Positions 13,223-20,403 of a stretch of 25,018 bases of DNA are shown here, in pieces. The notes beneath the pieces were generated by a model. That model searched no databases and had not been told where the DNA came from. It worked only from the letters and a program-made list of their open reading frames with translations. Source of the stretch: a virus; the IMG/VR virus record IMGVR_UViG_3300017772_000114, positions 1 to 25,018 of that record; one strand, 5' to 3'. The position numbers and the translations under genes were made by a program. Within the stretch, counting starts at the first letter, position 1. Each line of letters starts with the position of its first letter.

Positions 13223-13475
13223 CACAACGCATATTGAGCACGACCAGGACATGCTTATTGCATTCTGGGAGGTCCTGGATGCAGCTGCTCGTTCACCCTT
13301 CACTGTTAAGTCCAACTTTGCCAGGAAAGCCGCCTGGTACATATCTGTCTGCGCCTCAAGAGGACTGCTCACCACAGAAATAGACTACGAGGTATTTGGG
13401 AACCACTGGTTGATAACTGAAGAAGGGCATGAGTTTAAGGAGGGTATAGATGAACATCTTAGAAACTTTATGTGA
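13110..13475 (+). CDS. Small conserved phage protein overlapping DNA polymerase
   Basis: 121 aa. The ATG at 13110 has AAGGAG 10 bases upstream and lies inside the polymerase gene, so 113 bases are read in two frames; the end overlaps the exonuclease gene by 26 bases. The N-terminus MSVISLEEWRKKQEK is a common style for small phage and bacterial proteins, followed by a Ser/Thr-rich linker (about 16-45). A compact domain (about 48-115) with ARSPFTVKSNFARKAAWYIS, ASRGLLTT, NHWLITEEGHEF and KEGID looks like a small winged-helix. Proteins with this second half occur next to the polymerase in other T7-like phages, from memory. Function unknown. Confidence 0.68.
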   Translation: MSVISLEEWRKKQEKLSSSTSQSKLSSTSEKPGATPTDTTHIEHDQDMLIAFWEVLDAAARSPFTVKSNFARKAAWYISVCASRGLLTTEIDYEVFGNHWLITEEGHEFKEGIDEHLRNFM

Positions 13476-14208
13476 CACCAAGACCACCTTACTAATTGAC
13501 GGCGACCTGTACCTGTACCAGGCATGTGTTGCTGTGGAGGAAGAGGTGGATTGGGGCGATGACATCTGGTCACTCTATTGCGATATAGGTAAGGCCAAGA
13601 ACATATTCAAAGGCCGCCTGGAGAGCTTCTGTGAGCGCCTGGGCACTGATGAATACCTGGTGTGCTTCACAACGGGTGACAACTTCAGAAAGAAGGTACT
13701 GCCTGGCTATAAAGGTAACCGTAAGAAGACACGGAAACCTGTCGGATACAAGGCCCTGGTCGAGTGGGCACTAGCAGAGTTCCCATGCCATACCCAGGAC
13801 ACTCTGGAGGCCGATGACATCATGGGCATCCTGCAGTCAGCAAAGACTAAGCCCACAGCCATTGTGTCTGACGATAAGGACATGAAGACGATACCAGGGA
13901 AACTTTACAGACCTATGTCCGATGAGCTGATGCACATCAAGGACCAGGAAGCCGACAAGTACTTCCTTACTCAGTGTCTCACTGGGGACACCACAGATGG
14001 CTTCTCAGGATGCCCAGGGGTTGGTCCCAAGAGTGCTGAGAAGATACTGGGGCCTCACCCTACCTGGGAGCTAGTAGCCCAGGCATACACCAAAGCAGGG
14101 CTTACAAGGGACGATGCAGTTGCCCAGAGTCGGTGCGCCAGGATACTTAGGTGGTGCGACTGGGATGAGCAATCAGAGACTATTAACTTATGGGAGCCAG
14201 GCCGATGA
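13450..14208 (+). CDS. 5'-3' exonuclease, T7 gp6-like (FEN/PIN superfamily)
   Basis: 252 aa (T7: 300), AAGGAGGG before the ATG. Metal-binding clusters in family order: TLLIDGDLYLY (about 14-24), TGDNFRKKVLPGYKGNRKKTR (F-R, Y-K-x-N-R-K; quoted in part: DNFRKKVLPGYKGNRK), LEADDIMG (about 119-126), IVSDDKDMK (about 138-146), and the H3TH-like GDTTDGFSGCPGVGPKSAEK (about 178-197). It removes RNA primers and degrades host DNA together with endonuclease I. Its stop overlaps the next start as ATGA. Confidence 0.93.
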   Translation: MNILETLCDTKTTLLIDGDLYLYQACVAVEEEVDWGDDIWSLYCDIGKAKNIFKGRLESFCERLGTDEYLVCFTTGDNFRKKVLPGYKGNRKKTRKPVGYKALVEWALAEFPCHTQDTLEADDIMGILQSAKTKPTAIVSDDKDMKTIPGKLYRPMSDELMHIKDQEADKYFLTQCLTGDTTDGFSGCPGVGPKSAEKILGPHPTWELVAQAYTKAGLTRDDAVAQSRCARILRWCDWDEQSETINLWEPGR

Positions 14209-14414
14209 TTATAACCAGGAGAAGCCAGCTAAGCGGCACCCTGTACACCAGGGACCTTGATGTCACCCAGAAGCAATTGGTGGCCTATGAGGACGGTGCG
14301 CTGCTGCAGGATGCATTCCCGAACCTCAGTGCCGATGACCGTGAGTTCATCAAGACGGGCATCAGTGCCCTGGAGTGGCAGCAAATGACTGGATGCCAAG
14401 GGTGTGAGACATGA
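14205..14414 (+). CDS. Small conserved phage protein (MIITRRSQLSG family)
   Basis: 69 aa from ATG 14205, overlapping the exonuclease TGA. This start is preferred over the in-frame ATG at 14190 because MIITRRSQLSG is the characteristic N-terminus of this family, and GGGAG lies about 9 bases upstream. The body (LDVTQKQLVAYEDGALLQDA, FPNLSADDREFIKTG) is also characteristic: these proteins are widespread in podoviruses downstream of replication genes. The C-terminus has a C-x2-C (CQGC). I know of no assigned function. Confidence 0.75.
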   Translation: MIITRRSQLSGTLYTRDLDVTQKQLVAYEDGALLQDAFPNLSADDREFIKTGISALEWQQMTGCQGCET

Positions 14415-14677
14415 ATGACTCAGAACTACTGCGGCTGGATGGTTTCAACGATGCCGTAGTAGGGCATACATGCAACCTGGGCCACCCTGTACTTGTTTAC
14501 GACATGGACAAGATTATTGAGATTCTGGAGCAGGAGCAGGGAATGGAGCACCACGAGGCCAGTGACTACTTCTGGTTCAACGTTGCCGGTGCGTACTTTG
14601 GTCCAGAGACCCCAGTGATTATCTGCCAGGACGAAGGAGATTACTTTCAACATGAAATTAACAACGCGAGACCTTAA
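14411..14677 (+). CDS. Small conserved phage protein of unknown function
   Basis: 88 aa, start overlapping the previous stop as ATGA. It contains RLDGFNDAVVGH, then VLVYDMDKIIEILEQEQGM, EASDYFWFNVAGAYFG and PVIICQDE, a pattern I recognise from small proteins common in tailed phages (DGFDD/N, VYD-x-D-x-I, EA-x-E/D-F/Y-F-x-F-N). Acidic and probably globular. Part of the overlapping run of accessory genes after the exonuclease. Confidence 0.7.
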   Translation: MNDSELLRLDGFNDAVVGHTCNLGHPVLVYDMDKIIEILEQEQGMEHHEASDYFWFNVAGAYFGPETPVIICQDEGDYFQHEINNARP

Positions 14678-14840
14678 ACAGCTGCGCCCTAATGAGTTCA
14701 GGCGCCCAAAGGCAGGTTATGACTTGCAGCAGATCGGGGACGAAGAAGACTTTCTCAGAACAGCCTACTGCAAGTGTTTACCTAAGAAAACTAATTGGAT
14801 GATGCCGTGTCGAGATTGCGGCAGGAGAGTAAGAATATGA
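14652..14840 (+). CDS. Small Cys-containing protein
   Basis: 62 aa, overlapping its upstream neighbour by 26 bases, with AAGGAG 12 bases before the ATG. The N-terminal half (LTTRDLKQLRPNEFRRPKAG) is basic. The C-terminal half has CKC (about 40-42) and CRDCGRR (about 53-59), which could bind one zinc ion. Its TGA overlaps the next start as ATGA. Unrecognised family; good translational coupling makes it likely real. Confidence 0.55.
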   Translation: MKLTTRDLKQLRPNEFRRPKAGYDLQQIGDEEDFLRTAYCKCLPKKTNWMMPCRDCGRRVRI

Positions 14841-15184
14841 GTATCAATATGGCAACACCAGCTGACTGGAATAACTTGCGGCAGAAACACCCTGCCATCG
14901 ACAGGTATGCCCAGGCAGCTATCGAGGAACACGATGAAATCTATGGTGGTCCTGAGCCCGACGCAGTGAACCACCCTGAGCATTATACCCAGGGCGGTGT
15001 CGAGTGTATCGATGGTATCCAGGCGGCCTTAGGAGGCAACACAGAAGCCTGGAGAGGCTTCCTGAAAGGCCAGGTAATTAAGTATGTCTGGAGAGAAAAC
15101 CTAAAGCACGGGTCAGGCGAACAATGTGTGCAGAAGGCTGACTTTTATCTGAAGAAGTTATTGTTAAGTTATCAAGAGCTATAG
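14837..15184 (+). CDS. DUF3310 / T7 gp1.7-type protein (nucleotide kinase family)
   Basis: 115 aa from ATG 14837, chosen over the in-frame ATG at 14795 because AGGAG lies 9 bases upstream and it forms an ATGA overlap with the previous stop. VNHPEHYTQGGVECIDGIQA (about 45-64), GFLKGQVIKYVWR (about 76-88), and KADFYLKKLL (about 102-111) are the hallmark blocks of DUF3310. In this family T7 gp1.7 has nucleoside monophosphate kinase activity, so a role in dNTP supply is plausible, though not shown. It is the last gene of the replication operon and is followed by a hairpin terminator. Confidence 0.88.
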   Translation: MSINMATPADWNNLRQKHPAIDRYAQAAIEEHDEIYGGPEPDAVNHPEHYTQGGVECIDGIQAALGGNTEAWRGFLKGQVIKYVWRENLKHGSGEQCVQKADFYLKKLLLSYQEL

Positions 15185-15234
15185 CACTGAGTGTTACTAA
15201 GGTGAAGATGAGCATGTAATTCATAAGGTGTATC

Positions 15235-15270
15235 TAGGTCCTCAGAAGGGTAAGTTGAGGACCTATTTTA
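15235..15270 (+). terminator. Intrinsic terminator at the end of the replication operon
   Basis: TAGGTCCTCA (15235-15244) pairs perfectly with TGAGGACCTA (15256-15265), followed by TTTTA. The T-run is short, so it may be moderate for host polymerase; the 10-bp stem is clear. Confidence 0.75.
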
Positions 15271-15356
15271 TAAATGATTCGCATTATCATCTAATGCCTA
15301 TTGCTCATAAATGTTATGCATGTTTGAATGACATTCTTGCTGGAAGAAGAGGCCGC

Positions 15357-15415
15357 CTACCAGGGCTCAACCATTAGTGGGTAGAGCAAGCTACCCGAGG
15401 TTGAGTACCTGGTAG
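15357..15415 (+). ncRNA. Three-tier nested hairpin: structured RNA candidate
   Basis: Three perfectly complementary arm pairs are nested in order: CTACCAGG/CCTGGTAG (15357-15364, 15408-15415), CTCAACC/GGTTGAG (15366-15372, 15399-15405), and GGGTAG/CTACCC (15379-15384, 15391-15396) closing AGCAAG. That is 21 base pairs with small internal loops in 59 bases, strongly suggesting a selected RNA fold. It sits in a gene-free stretch between the operon-end terminator and promoter P5. No T-run follows. It could be a stable small RNA, an RNase III processing site or a 3'-end protecting structure. Confidence 0.55.
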
Positions 15416-15532
15416 ACGACAGCGAGATTCTACTCCCGCGAAACATACTCTGTCTATAGCTACAACTACCCAAAAAAGGTATGTCTACCTCCAAGTCTAT
15501 TGCCATAAGTACAACTAATAAAAACTATAAGC

Positions 15533-15558
15533 TAGACTTTTGTCCACCTTAAAGAGAG
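15533..15558 (+). promoter_or_regulatory. Phage RNA polymerase promoter P5
   Basis: TAGACTTTTGTCCACCTT followed by AAAGAGAG: the core is identical to P2 but the downstream part is AAAGAGAG instead of TAGAACAA. It is the only copy before the structural genes and has a leader of about 640 bases to the first one (16204). Confidence 0.75.
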
Positions 15559-15633
15559 ATACATGGGTATACGACGTCGTGACTGACGATTACACCCAAT
15601 CACTCAAGTACCTGTGTCCTACTGCTGTTAACT

Positions 15634-15700
15634 CAAGACCCTTTTGGTTGTCCCCTTTGTCTCCCCCCTCAGTTCATTTGGGGTGACTAAGAGGGTCTTG
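15634..15700 (+). other. Long hairpin in the late leader
   Basis: CAAGACCCTTTT (from 15634) and AAGAGGGTCTTG (to 15700) form an almost complete 12-bp stem. Inside, GTTGTCCCC can partly pair with GGGGTGAC. No T-run follows. It lies about 75 bases downstream of P5, so it would be in every late transcript: possibly an RNase III site or a pause element. Confidence 0.5.
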
Positions 15701-16203
15701 AAATGATAGCTGGTAGGAGCTGCTAACTAGCCACCTACAAGTGCTAAGAGACACCTGGACCAGGGCTGAGGGATTGTGTCGCTTACTTGTGTACCCTGGA
15801 CAGGACAGGACAGGAGCCCAAGATAGCTTGAGTTCTTGAGTACCTATGTGTGGGTACTGGTGTTGACTAAGGTTGGCTTAGGATTACTTAGGTCCCGATT
15901 TTCACACAAGAAATAGTGCCTTATACCAATAAAATTTCCTAAGGTCCAAATGTCAAATGGATGTCGATTAGATCGGCAGCCTAAGGTCAATAGATAACAC
16001 ATCGATTGACGTAAGAAACCTAGTAACCACGCGGCCTTCAGCCTATAGCCCCAGGAATCTAGGGACTCCAGCCCAACAAATGCCCTCCCGCACCCAATGT
16101 CGACTAATGACTTCAAAAAGCCCGCTAAAGCCCCAGCTTGTTGTTGTTGTTGTCAGGCTTCTTTAAGCAGAGGCCCACCCCAGTTAAACAAAGGTAACCC
16201 CCC
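15701..16203 (+). other. Gene-free late leader with short repeats
   Basis: No supported gene on either strand. It holds CCAGGG/CCCTGG (15760-15765, 15794-15799), three tandem GGACA units (15798-15812), AGTACC/GGTACT near 15838-15858, two CCTAAGGTC copies (about 15938 and 15981), an imperfect CAATAGAT/ATCGATTG hairpin (about 15988-16008), and five TTG units (16138-16152). With 15271-15532 it makes a 1 kb region unusual for such a compact genome; a DNA-level role (replication, packaging) or RNA role is possible. Confidence 0.4.
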
Positions 16204-16935
16204 ATGCCCCTCGAATCAGCTACGACCATCAATCAGCTATCTGCGACTAATCCTGCAGCTACAGACCCCCTGAGCCAGGCAGATGAGCACCTACGTCTCA
16301 TTAAGTCTACCCTCCAGGCTACCTTCCCGAACATCACCGGACCTGTGACCAAGACGCACACAGAGCTCAATGCAGCCCCAACCGCATCAGCAATCACTTC
16401 AGATGGCTCAACGCCCTCCCTGGGCACTGGTATCACTGCTGCCGAGGTGAAGACCCTGCTATCTGTGACCGAGCCTGCGATAACCTCAGATGGCTCTAGC
16501 CCCTCCCTGGGCACTGGCATCAGCTTGGCTGCCCTGCAGACCCTTCTGGGTATCGATGCCCTGTTGTGCTACCCCGTGGGGGCTGTGTATACCTCAGTCG
16601 TAAGTACCACCCCCGACACTTTGTTTGGAGGTACCTGGTTAGCCATAGGGGCTGGTAGGGTCCTGGTCGGTATCGACAGTAGCGATACGGACTTTGATAC
16701 TGTAGGAGAGACTGGGGGTGCTAAGACTCATACCCTCAACGTCAGTGAGTTACCTGCACACAGCCACGACATCCTCTACCAGGAACTCGATAACCTGGGA
16801 CAGACCACGCACCCTGCAGGCACCAACCCAGGTGACCCCACAGCAACCATTGCCACCCAGGACACTGGGGGTGGTGGAGCCCACAACAACTTACAGCCTT
16901 ATATGGTTGTGTACATGTGGAAACGTGTAGCTTAG
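16204..16935 (+). CDS. Tail fibre with collar/baseplate-type C-terminal domain
   Basis: 243 aa, AAAGGTAA about 9 bases before the ATG. The N-terminus (PLESATTINQLSATNPAATD, then PLSQADEHLRLIKSTLQATF) is the standard opening of many phage fibres. Residues about 60-118 carry a 29-residue repeat (AITSDGSTPSLGTGI and AITSDGSSPSLGTGI; 87-base offset in DNA). The C-terminal half has YPVGAVYTSV, TPDTLFGGTW, GAGRVLVGID, GETGGAKTHTLNVSELPAHS and a final NNLQPYMVVYMWKR, the hallmark of collar / T4 gp10-C-type structural domains. It probably forms a trimeric appendage. First gene of the structural block behind P5. Confidence 0.85.
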   Translation: MPLESATTINQLSATNPAATDPLSQADEHLRLIKSTLQATFPNITGPVTKTHTELNAAPTASAITSDGSTPSLGTGITAAEVKTLLSVTEPAITSDGSSPSLGTGISLAALQTLLGIDALLCYPVGAVYTSVVSTTPDTLFGGTWLAIGAGRVLVGIDSSDTDFDTVGETGGAKTHTLNVSELPAHSHDILYQELDNLGQTTHPAGTNPGDPTATIATQDTGGGGAHNNLQPYMVVYMWKRVA

Positions 16936-16945
16936 GAGCTTAGAT

Positions 16946-18568
16946 ATGCCGCAGAATCTACCTATCAGAGGTCTAGGAACTGCAGGTGTAGTCACTGACA
17001 TTCCCCCTGCCTCGCTACCTGCAGAAGCTTTCACTAGGGCCAAGAATGTACGCTTTGATGAAGGCACTGTGTCTAGGGCTCCTGTATTCAGGAACATCCA
17101 GGATAGCCTGGCTATAGCCCCAGCCTTTGTACATGGCATCACTGCAGCCTCAGCCTCAGCATTCTCATCGGTAATCATTGCATCGGACACCTACCAGTTG
17201 CGTGAATACACCAACGGTAACCTAGTGTCTCGCCAGGGCAGCATAGCAACTACCTCGGCCAGCACCCTACGCTTCACAGCGACCACCCTAGCTGACATTA
17301 CGTACCTAAACCGCGCAGACAAGGTCCCTGCCTATATGGCTCAGGGAGGCACTCAGTTCGCTAGTTTGCCCCACTGGGATAGCAACTGGAGGGCTGCCTC
17401 AGTAAGGGCCTATGGGGACTTCCTGTTGGCTTTAAACACCACTGAGAGTGGCACTGGGTACAGCAGCAGAGTGCGGTGGTCTAACCCTGCATTAGCGAAC
17501 TCTGTACCAGATTCCTGGGATGCATCTGATGCTACAAAGAGCGCAGGTTTTAATGACCTGGTCGAGATGAAGACCCCCATCCTGGACGGAGCTTCCCTGG
17601 GTACCAACTTTGTTATCTACTCACGAGACCAGGTGTATCTGATGGAGTTTACAGGTGGTGCATTCATCTTTAACTTCAGGAAGCTGTTCTCGGATGCAGG
17701 TGTTATTAGCCAGAACTGTGCTGTTGAAATCGAAGGTAAGCATTATGTATTTGGCACCGACGACATCTACATTCACGACACTCACAGCAAGCAGAGTATT
17801 GCAGATGAAAAAGTTAAGCAGTACATCTTCTCGAGCCTCAACACCGCCAAGACCGACAAGTGTTTTGTCCAGGCTAACCCTCTCCTGGAAGAAATATATT
17901 TTTGTTATGTGTCTGGCGACGATATGGCCGAGTACACCAGCGGTACAGAATGTAACCGAGCTGCGGTGTTCAACTACAAAAATGGTACCTGGTCCTTCAT
18001 GGACCTCCCCAACGTGTCCTCAGCGACCCTGGCTTCAATACCTACTGCCGCCACATATGCGACGGTAACAGATACCTATTCAGCTATTGGTGGTACCTAC
18101 TTCAGCCAGGAGGCTGGGTACGACAGCCACAGTATCTTCGTAGGTAAGAGTGATACTCCCGACGGCATCAGTACGCACAAGCTGTACGGCCTGGACCTCA
18201 CGGGCAGCTCAAGCATGCTGTCGGCCCCTTACGATACGCAGGCCAACAAGGCACCCTTTGTGGAGCGTACAGGTATAGACCTGGACGAGATGATGCAAAT
18301 CTCAGCCTACAAAGTAATCTCGAGAATCTACCCCCAGGTGTCCACAGAATCCTCGGACATGCAGTTTCAGTTTAGCTTTGGTGCTTCTGACCTCCAGAAC
18401 TCTGCGCCTGCCTATGAGTCTCAGGTAACTTTTGACGCAGCGTATCAGCACAAGATTGACTCCCGTGCCGCAGGTCGGTACCTGGCCTACCGCATGGATG
18501 TCCTGGACACCAAGAACTTTGATTTCGCAGGGTTTGATGCAGAGATAACCACAACAGGCAGGAGGTAG
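16946..18568 (+). CDS. Tail hub / head-completion-like structural protein
   Basis: 540 aa, AGGAG 8 bases before the ATG. Beta-rich throughout. The opening LPIRGLGTAGVVTDIPPASL, then AEAFTRAKNVRFDEGTVSRA, is the style of podovirus beta-propeller tail proteins. So are the blocks LPHWDSNWRAASVRAYGDFL, FNDLVEMKTPILDGASLGTN, VIYSRDQVYLMEFTGG, and HYVFGTDDIYIHDTHSKQSI. These occur in P22 gp10-like DNA-stabilisation / tail hub proteins and in proteins of BPP-1-like podoviruses; that identity is from memory of style rather than a search. It would close the portal channel or bind fibres. It is too short for T7 gp12 (794 aa). Directly upstream of the tip/fibre gene (2-base gap). Confidence 0.6.
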   Translation: MPQNLPIRGLGTAGVVTDIPPASLPAEAFTRAKNVRFDEGTVSRAPVFRNIQDSLAIAPAFVHGITAASASAFSSVIIASDTYQLREYTNGNLVSRQGSIATTSASTLRFTATTLADITYLNRADKVPAYMAQGGTQFASLPHWDSNWRAASVRAYGDFLLALNTTESGTGYSSRVRWSNPALANSVPDSWDASDATKSAGFNDLVEMKTPILDGASLGTNFVIYSRDQVYLMEFTGGAFIFNFRKLFSDAGVISQNCAVEIEGKHYVFGTDDIYIHDTHSKQSIADEKVKQYIFSSLNTAKTDKCFVQANPLLEEIYFCYVSGDDMAEYTSGTECNRAAVFNYKNGTWSFMDLPNVSSATLASIPTAATYATVTDTYSAIGGTYFSQEAGYDSHSIFVGKSDTPDGISTHKLYGLDLTGSSSMLSAPYDTQANKAPFVERTGIDLDEMMQISAYKVISRIYPQVSTESSDMQFQFSFGASDLQNSAPAYESQVTFDAAYQHKIDSRAAGRYLAYRMDVLDTKNFDFAGFDAEITTTGRR

Positions 18569-18570
18569 AT

Positions 18571-19980
18571 ATGTCGCAACAGCAACTACCTCTGGGGTAC
18601 AAGCGTAAGCCTGTGCCGACGCTGGGTGAAAGCCCTGAAGTCATTAAGTCCTTTGTCGCGGATGAACTGCAGCGCATCGAGAATACCCTGGCACTGAATG
18701 GTCAGGAAACCAAGACAACCCTGGACGGTGTTGCTGAAGTAAAGCAGACTCTCGTTAATCTCAATAACACTGTCGGCCAAAACACTGCTGCGATTACTCA
18801 AGAAGCTACCACCCGTGTGTCCGAGAACTCAGCATTTGCCAGCCTCATAACCACAGTACAGGCTGATGTAGCCACCAACTCCGCTTCGGTAATTACAGAA
18901 GCAACAGCGAGAGCGACTGCTGACAGTGCAAATGCCGCTTTAATCACAACGCTGACGGCTGATTTGGGTACTGCTAATGGCAACATCAGCAACAACTACA
19001 ACATCTCAGTTGCTGCTGATAATGTGCTTACTCAAAGTATCAACGCCTTATCTGCTACGGTAGGTCAAAACACAGCGGCCATCAGCACAGAGGCTACCAC
19101 CAGAGCCTCCGCTGACAGCGCATCTGCCGCACTGATAACTCAGTTGAATGCTGATGTAGCGACAGCCAACGGCAACATAGCCAACAACTACACCATCTCT
19201 GTCAATGCAGATAACGCGCTCTCTCAGAGCATCAACAGTGTGTCAGCATCGGTAGGCACTGTGGCAGCCTCAGTGACAGCCGAGGCAACAGCCAGAGCAA
19301 ACGCAGATGGAATACTAGAAGCCAAGTATGGCGTATCGCTGAATTCCAATGGTTACATTACTGGCTTCTCCCAAAACAACAATGGCACTACTGGCAGCTT
19401 CAAGATTCTTGCAGACAAGTTCACCATCATTGACCCAGCAGCAGCAGGCTCAGGACTAGCAGGCACTCAGGTATTCGACATCACCAATGGCGTGGTGACA
19501 ATGGAAGCTGCCCATATCAAGAACCTGACAACAGGCAACATCGTCGGGGACGTGAACCCCACCTCAGCATTCTCAGGTAGCGCCAGCAAGACATTTGGTC
19601 CTACTACTGCTGGATTTGTTGAGCTAATGACAGTTGATTGTCCGGCCAGCAACCCGTCTAAGCCGCACACGCCTAGCATCAATATGGTTTTTGACGGTGC
19701 ATTTGCCACGGATACTGCATATGTAAAGCTAGAGGCAGCGCCAGTAAATGGTGGCAGCGTGGGCACCTACGTGCATATTCAAACACTACGCCACAAGACA
19801 GCAGCAGGCGGTAATTCCTGGACCACTATTCCAGTGGTCGGGAGCCTGTCAAACACAACCACCCAGACCACGCGATTCCGAGTCAGTATTCAAATGTACA
19901 GCGACAACGGCACTGGCACCACGAATCAATCGCGCAGCGGAACAGCGCACTGGTCAGGCACAACTACAGGTATTGTCTAA
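18571..19980 (+). CDS. Tail tip/fibre protein with lambda J-like (DUF1983-type) region
   Basis: 469 aa, AGGAGG 6 bases before the ATG. Residues about 25-250 are helical coiled-coil with degenerate repeats: EATTRVSENSAFASLITT, EATARATADSANAALITT, EATTRASADSASAALITQ and EATARANAD, alternating with NISNNYNISV / NIANNYTISV units. Residues about 255-320 (YGVSLNSNGYITGFSQNNNG, GSFKILADKFTIIDP, FDITNGVVTMEAAHI) match the region found near the C-terminus of lambda-like tail tip J proteins. The remaining 150 residues are a beta-rich tip, probably receptor-facing. A siphovirus-type tip module in a podovirus suggests module exchange. Stop and next start overlap as TAATG. Confidence 0.8.
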   Translation: MSQQQLPLGYKRKPVPTLGESPEVIKSFVADELQRIENTLALNGQETKTTLDGVAEVKQTLVNLNNTVGQNTAAITQEATTRVSENSAFASLITTVQADVATNSASVITEATARATADSANAALITTLTADLGTANGNISNNYNISVAADNVLTQSINALSATVGQNTAAISTEATTRASADSASAALITQLNADVATANGNIANNYTISVNADNALSQSINSVSASVGTVAASVTAEATARANADGILEAKYGVSLNSNGYITGFSQNNNGTTGSFKILADKFTIIDPAAAGSGLAGTQVFDITNGVVTMEAAHIKNLTTGNIVGDVNPTSAFSGSASKTFGPTTAGFVELMTVDCPASNPSKPHTPSINMVFDGAFATDTAYVKLEAAPVNGGSVGTYVHIQTLRHKTAAGGNSWTTIPVVGSLSNTTTQTTRFRVSIQMYSDNGTGTTNQSRSGTAHWSGTTTGIV

Positions 19981-20393
19981 TGTTTTATATCCGATTAGAA
20001 AATACTGAACCTAATGGAAGTCCACAGTTCCTCACGGAAGAGCAACTTGGACAGATGGGTGGCACCTGGTGCGAATACGTGTTCTGCAGCGACGCCATCG
20101 ATGAGCTTTTGCAGACTTATGTTGATGTCTATGACGCTGACCAGGAGCGCGTGACGCAGACAATTGTCGACCTAGAAAATCCAAGAGACCTGATTGTCGG
20201 CAATGTGAGAATCACGCGCAATGAGCTTTTAGCAGCTTCTGACTATACCCAGATGCCAGATGTCTTTTTCAATGCAGGTGTCAAGCAATCTTGGGCGACC
20301 TACCGTCAAGCCCTAAGAAATCTACCAGCTGACATACCAAGTGACACCACCAGTGTTGACGATGTTTTGTGGCCAACGCCACCCCCAGGGTAA
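19980..20393 (+). CDS. Tail-assembly-chaperone-like protein
   Basis: 137 aa, start overlapping the fibre-tip stop as TAATG. The N-terminus (MFYIRLENTEPNGSPQFLTE) and the middle (YVDVYDADQERVTQTIVDLE) resemble fibre-associated small proteins. The C-terminus (KQSWATYRQALRNLPADIPS, then VDDVLWPTPPPG) is a clear tail-assembly-chaperone signature: W-x-x-Y-R-x-x-L-R-N-L-P then WP-x-P. It is more canonical than the two related genes at the start of the window. Probable client: the tip/fibre protein upstream. Confidence 0.78.
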   Translation: MFYIRLENTEPNGSPQFLTEEQLGQMGGTWCEYVFCSDAIDELLQTYVDVYDADQERVTQTIVDLENPRDLIVGNVRITRNELLAASDYTQMPDVFFNAGVKQSWATYRQALRNLPADIPSDTTSVDDVLWPTPPPG

Positions 20394-20403
20394 GAGGTGC
20401 GAC

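Noticed and set aside
15844-16116. 90-codon - strand ORF in the gene-free region
   Set aside because: It would start with TTG with no ribosome-binding site, has no family-like sequence, and all other genes are on the + strand.
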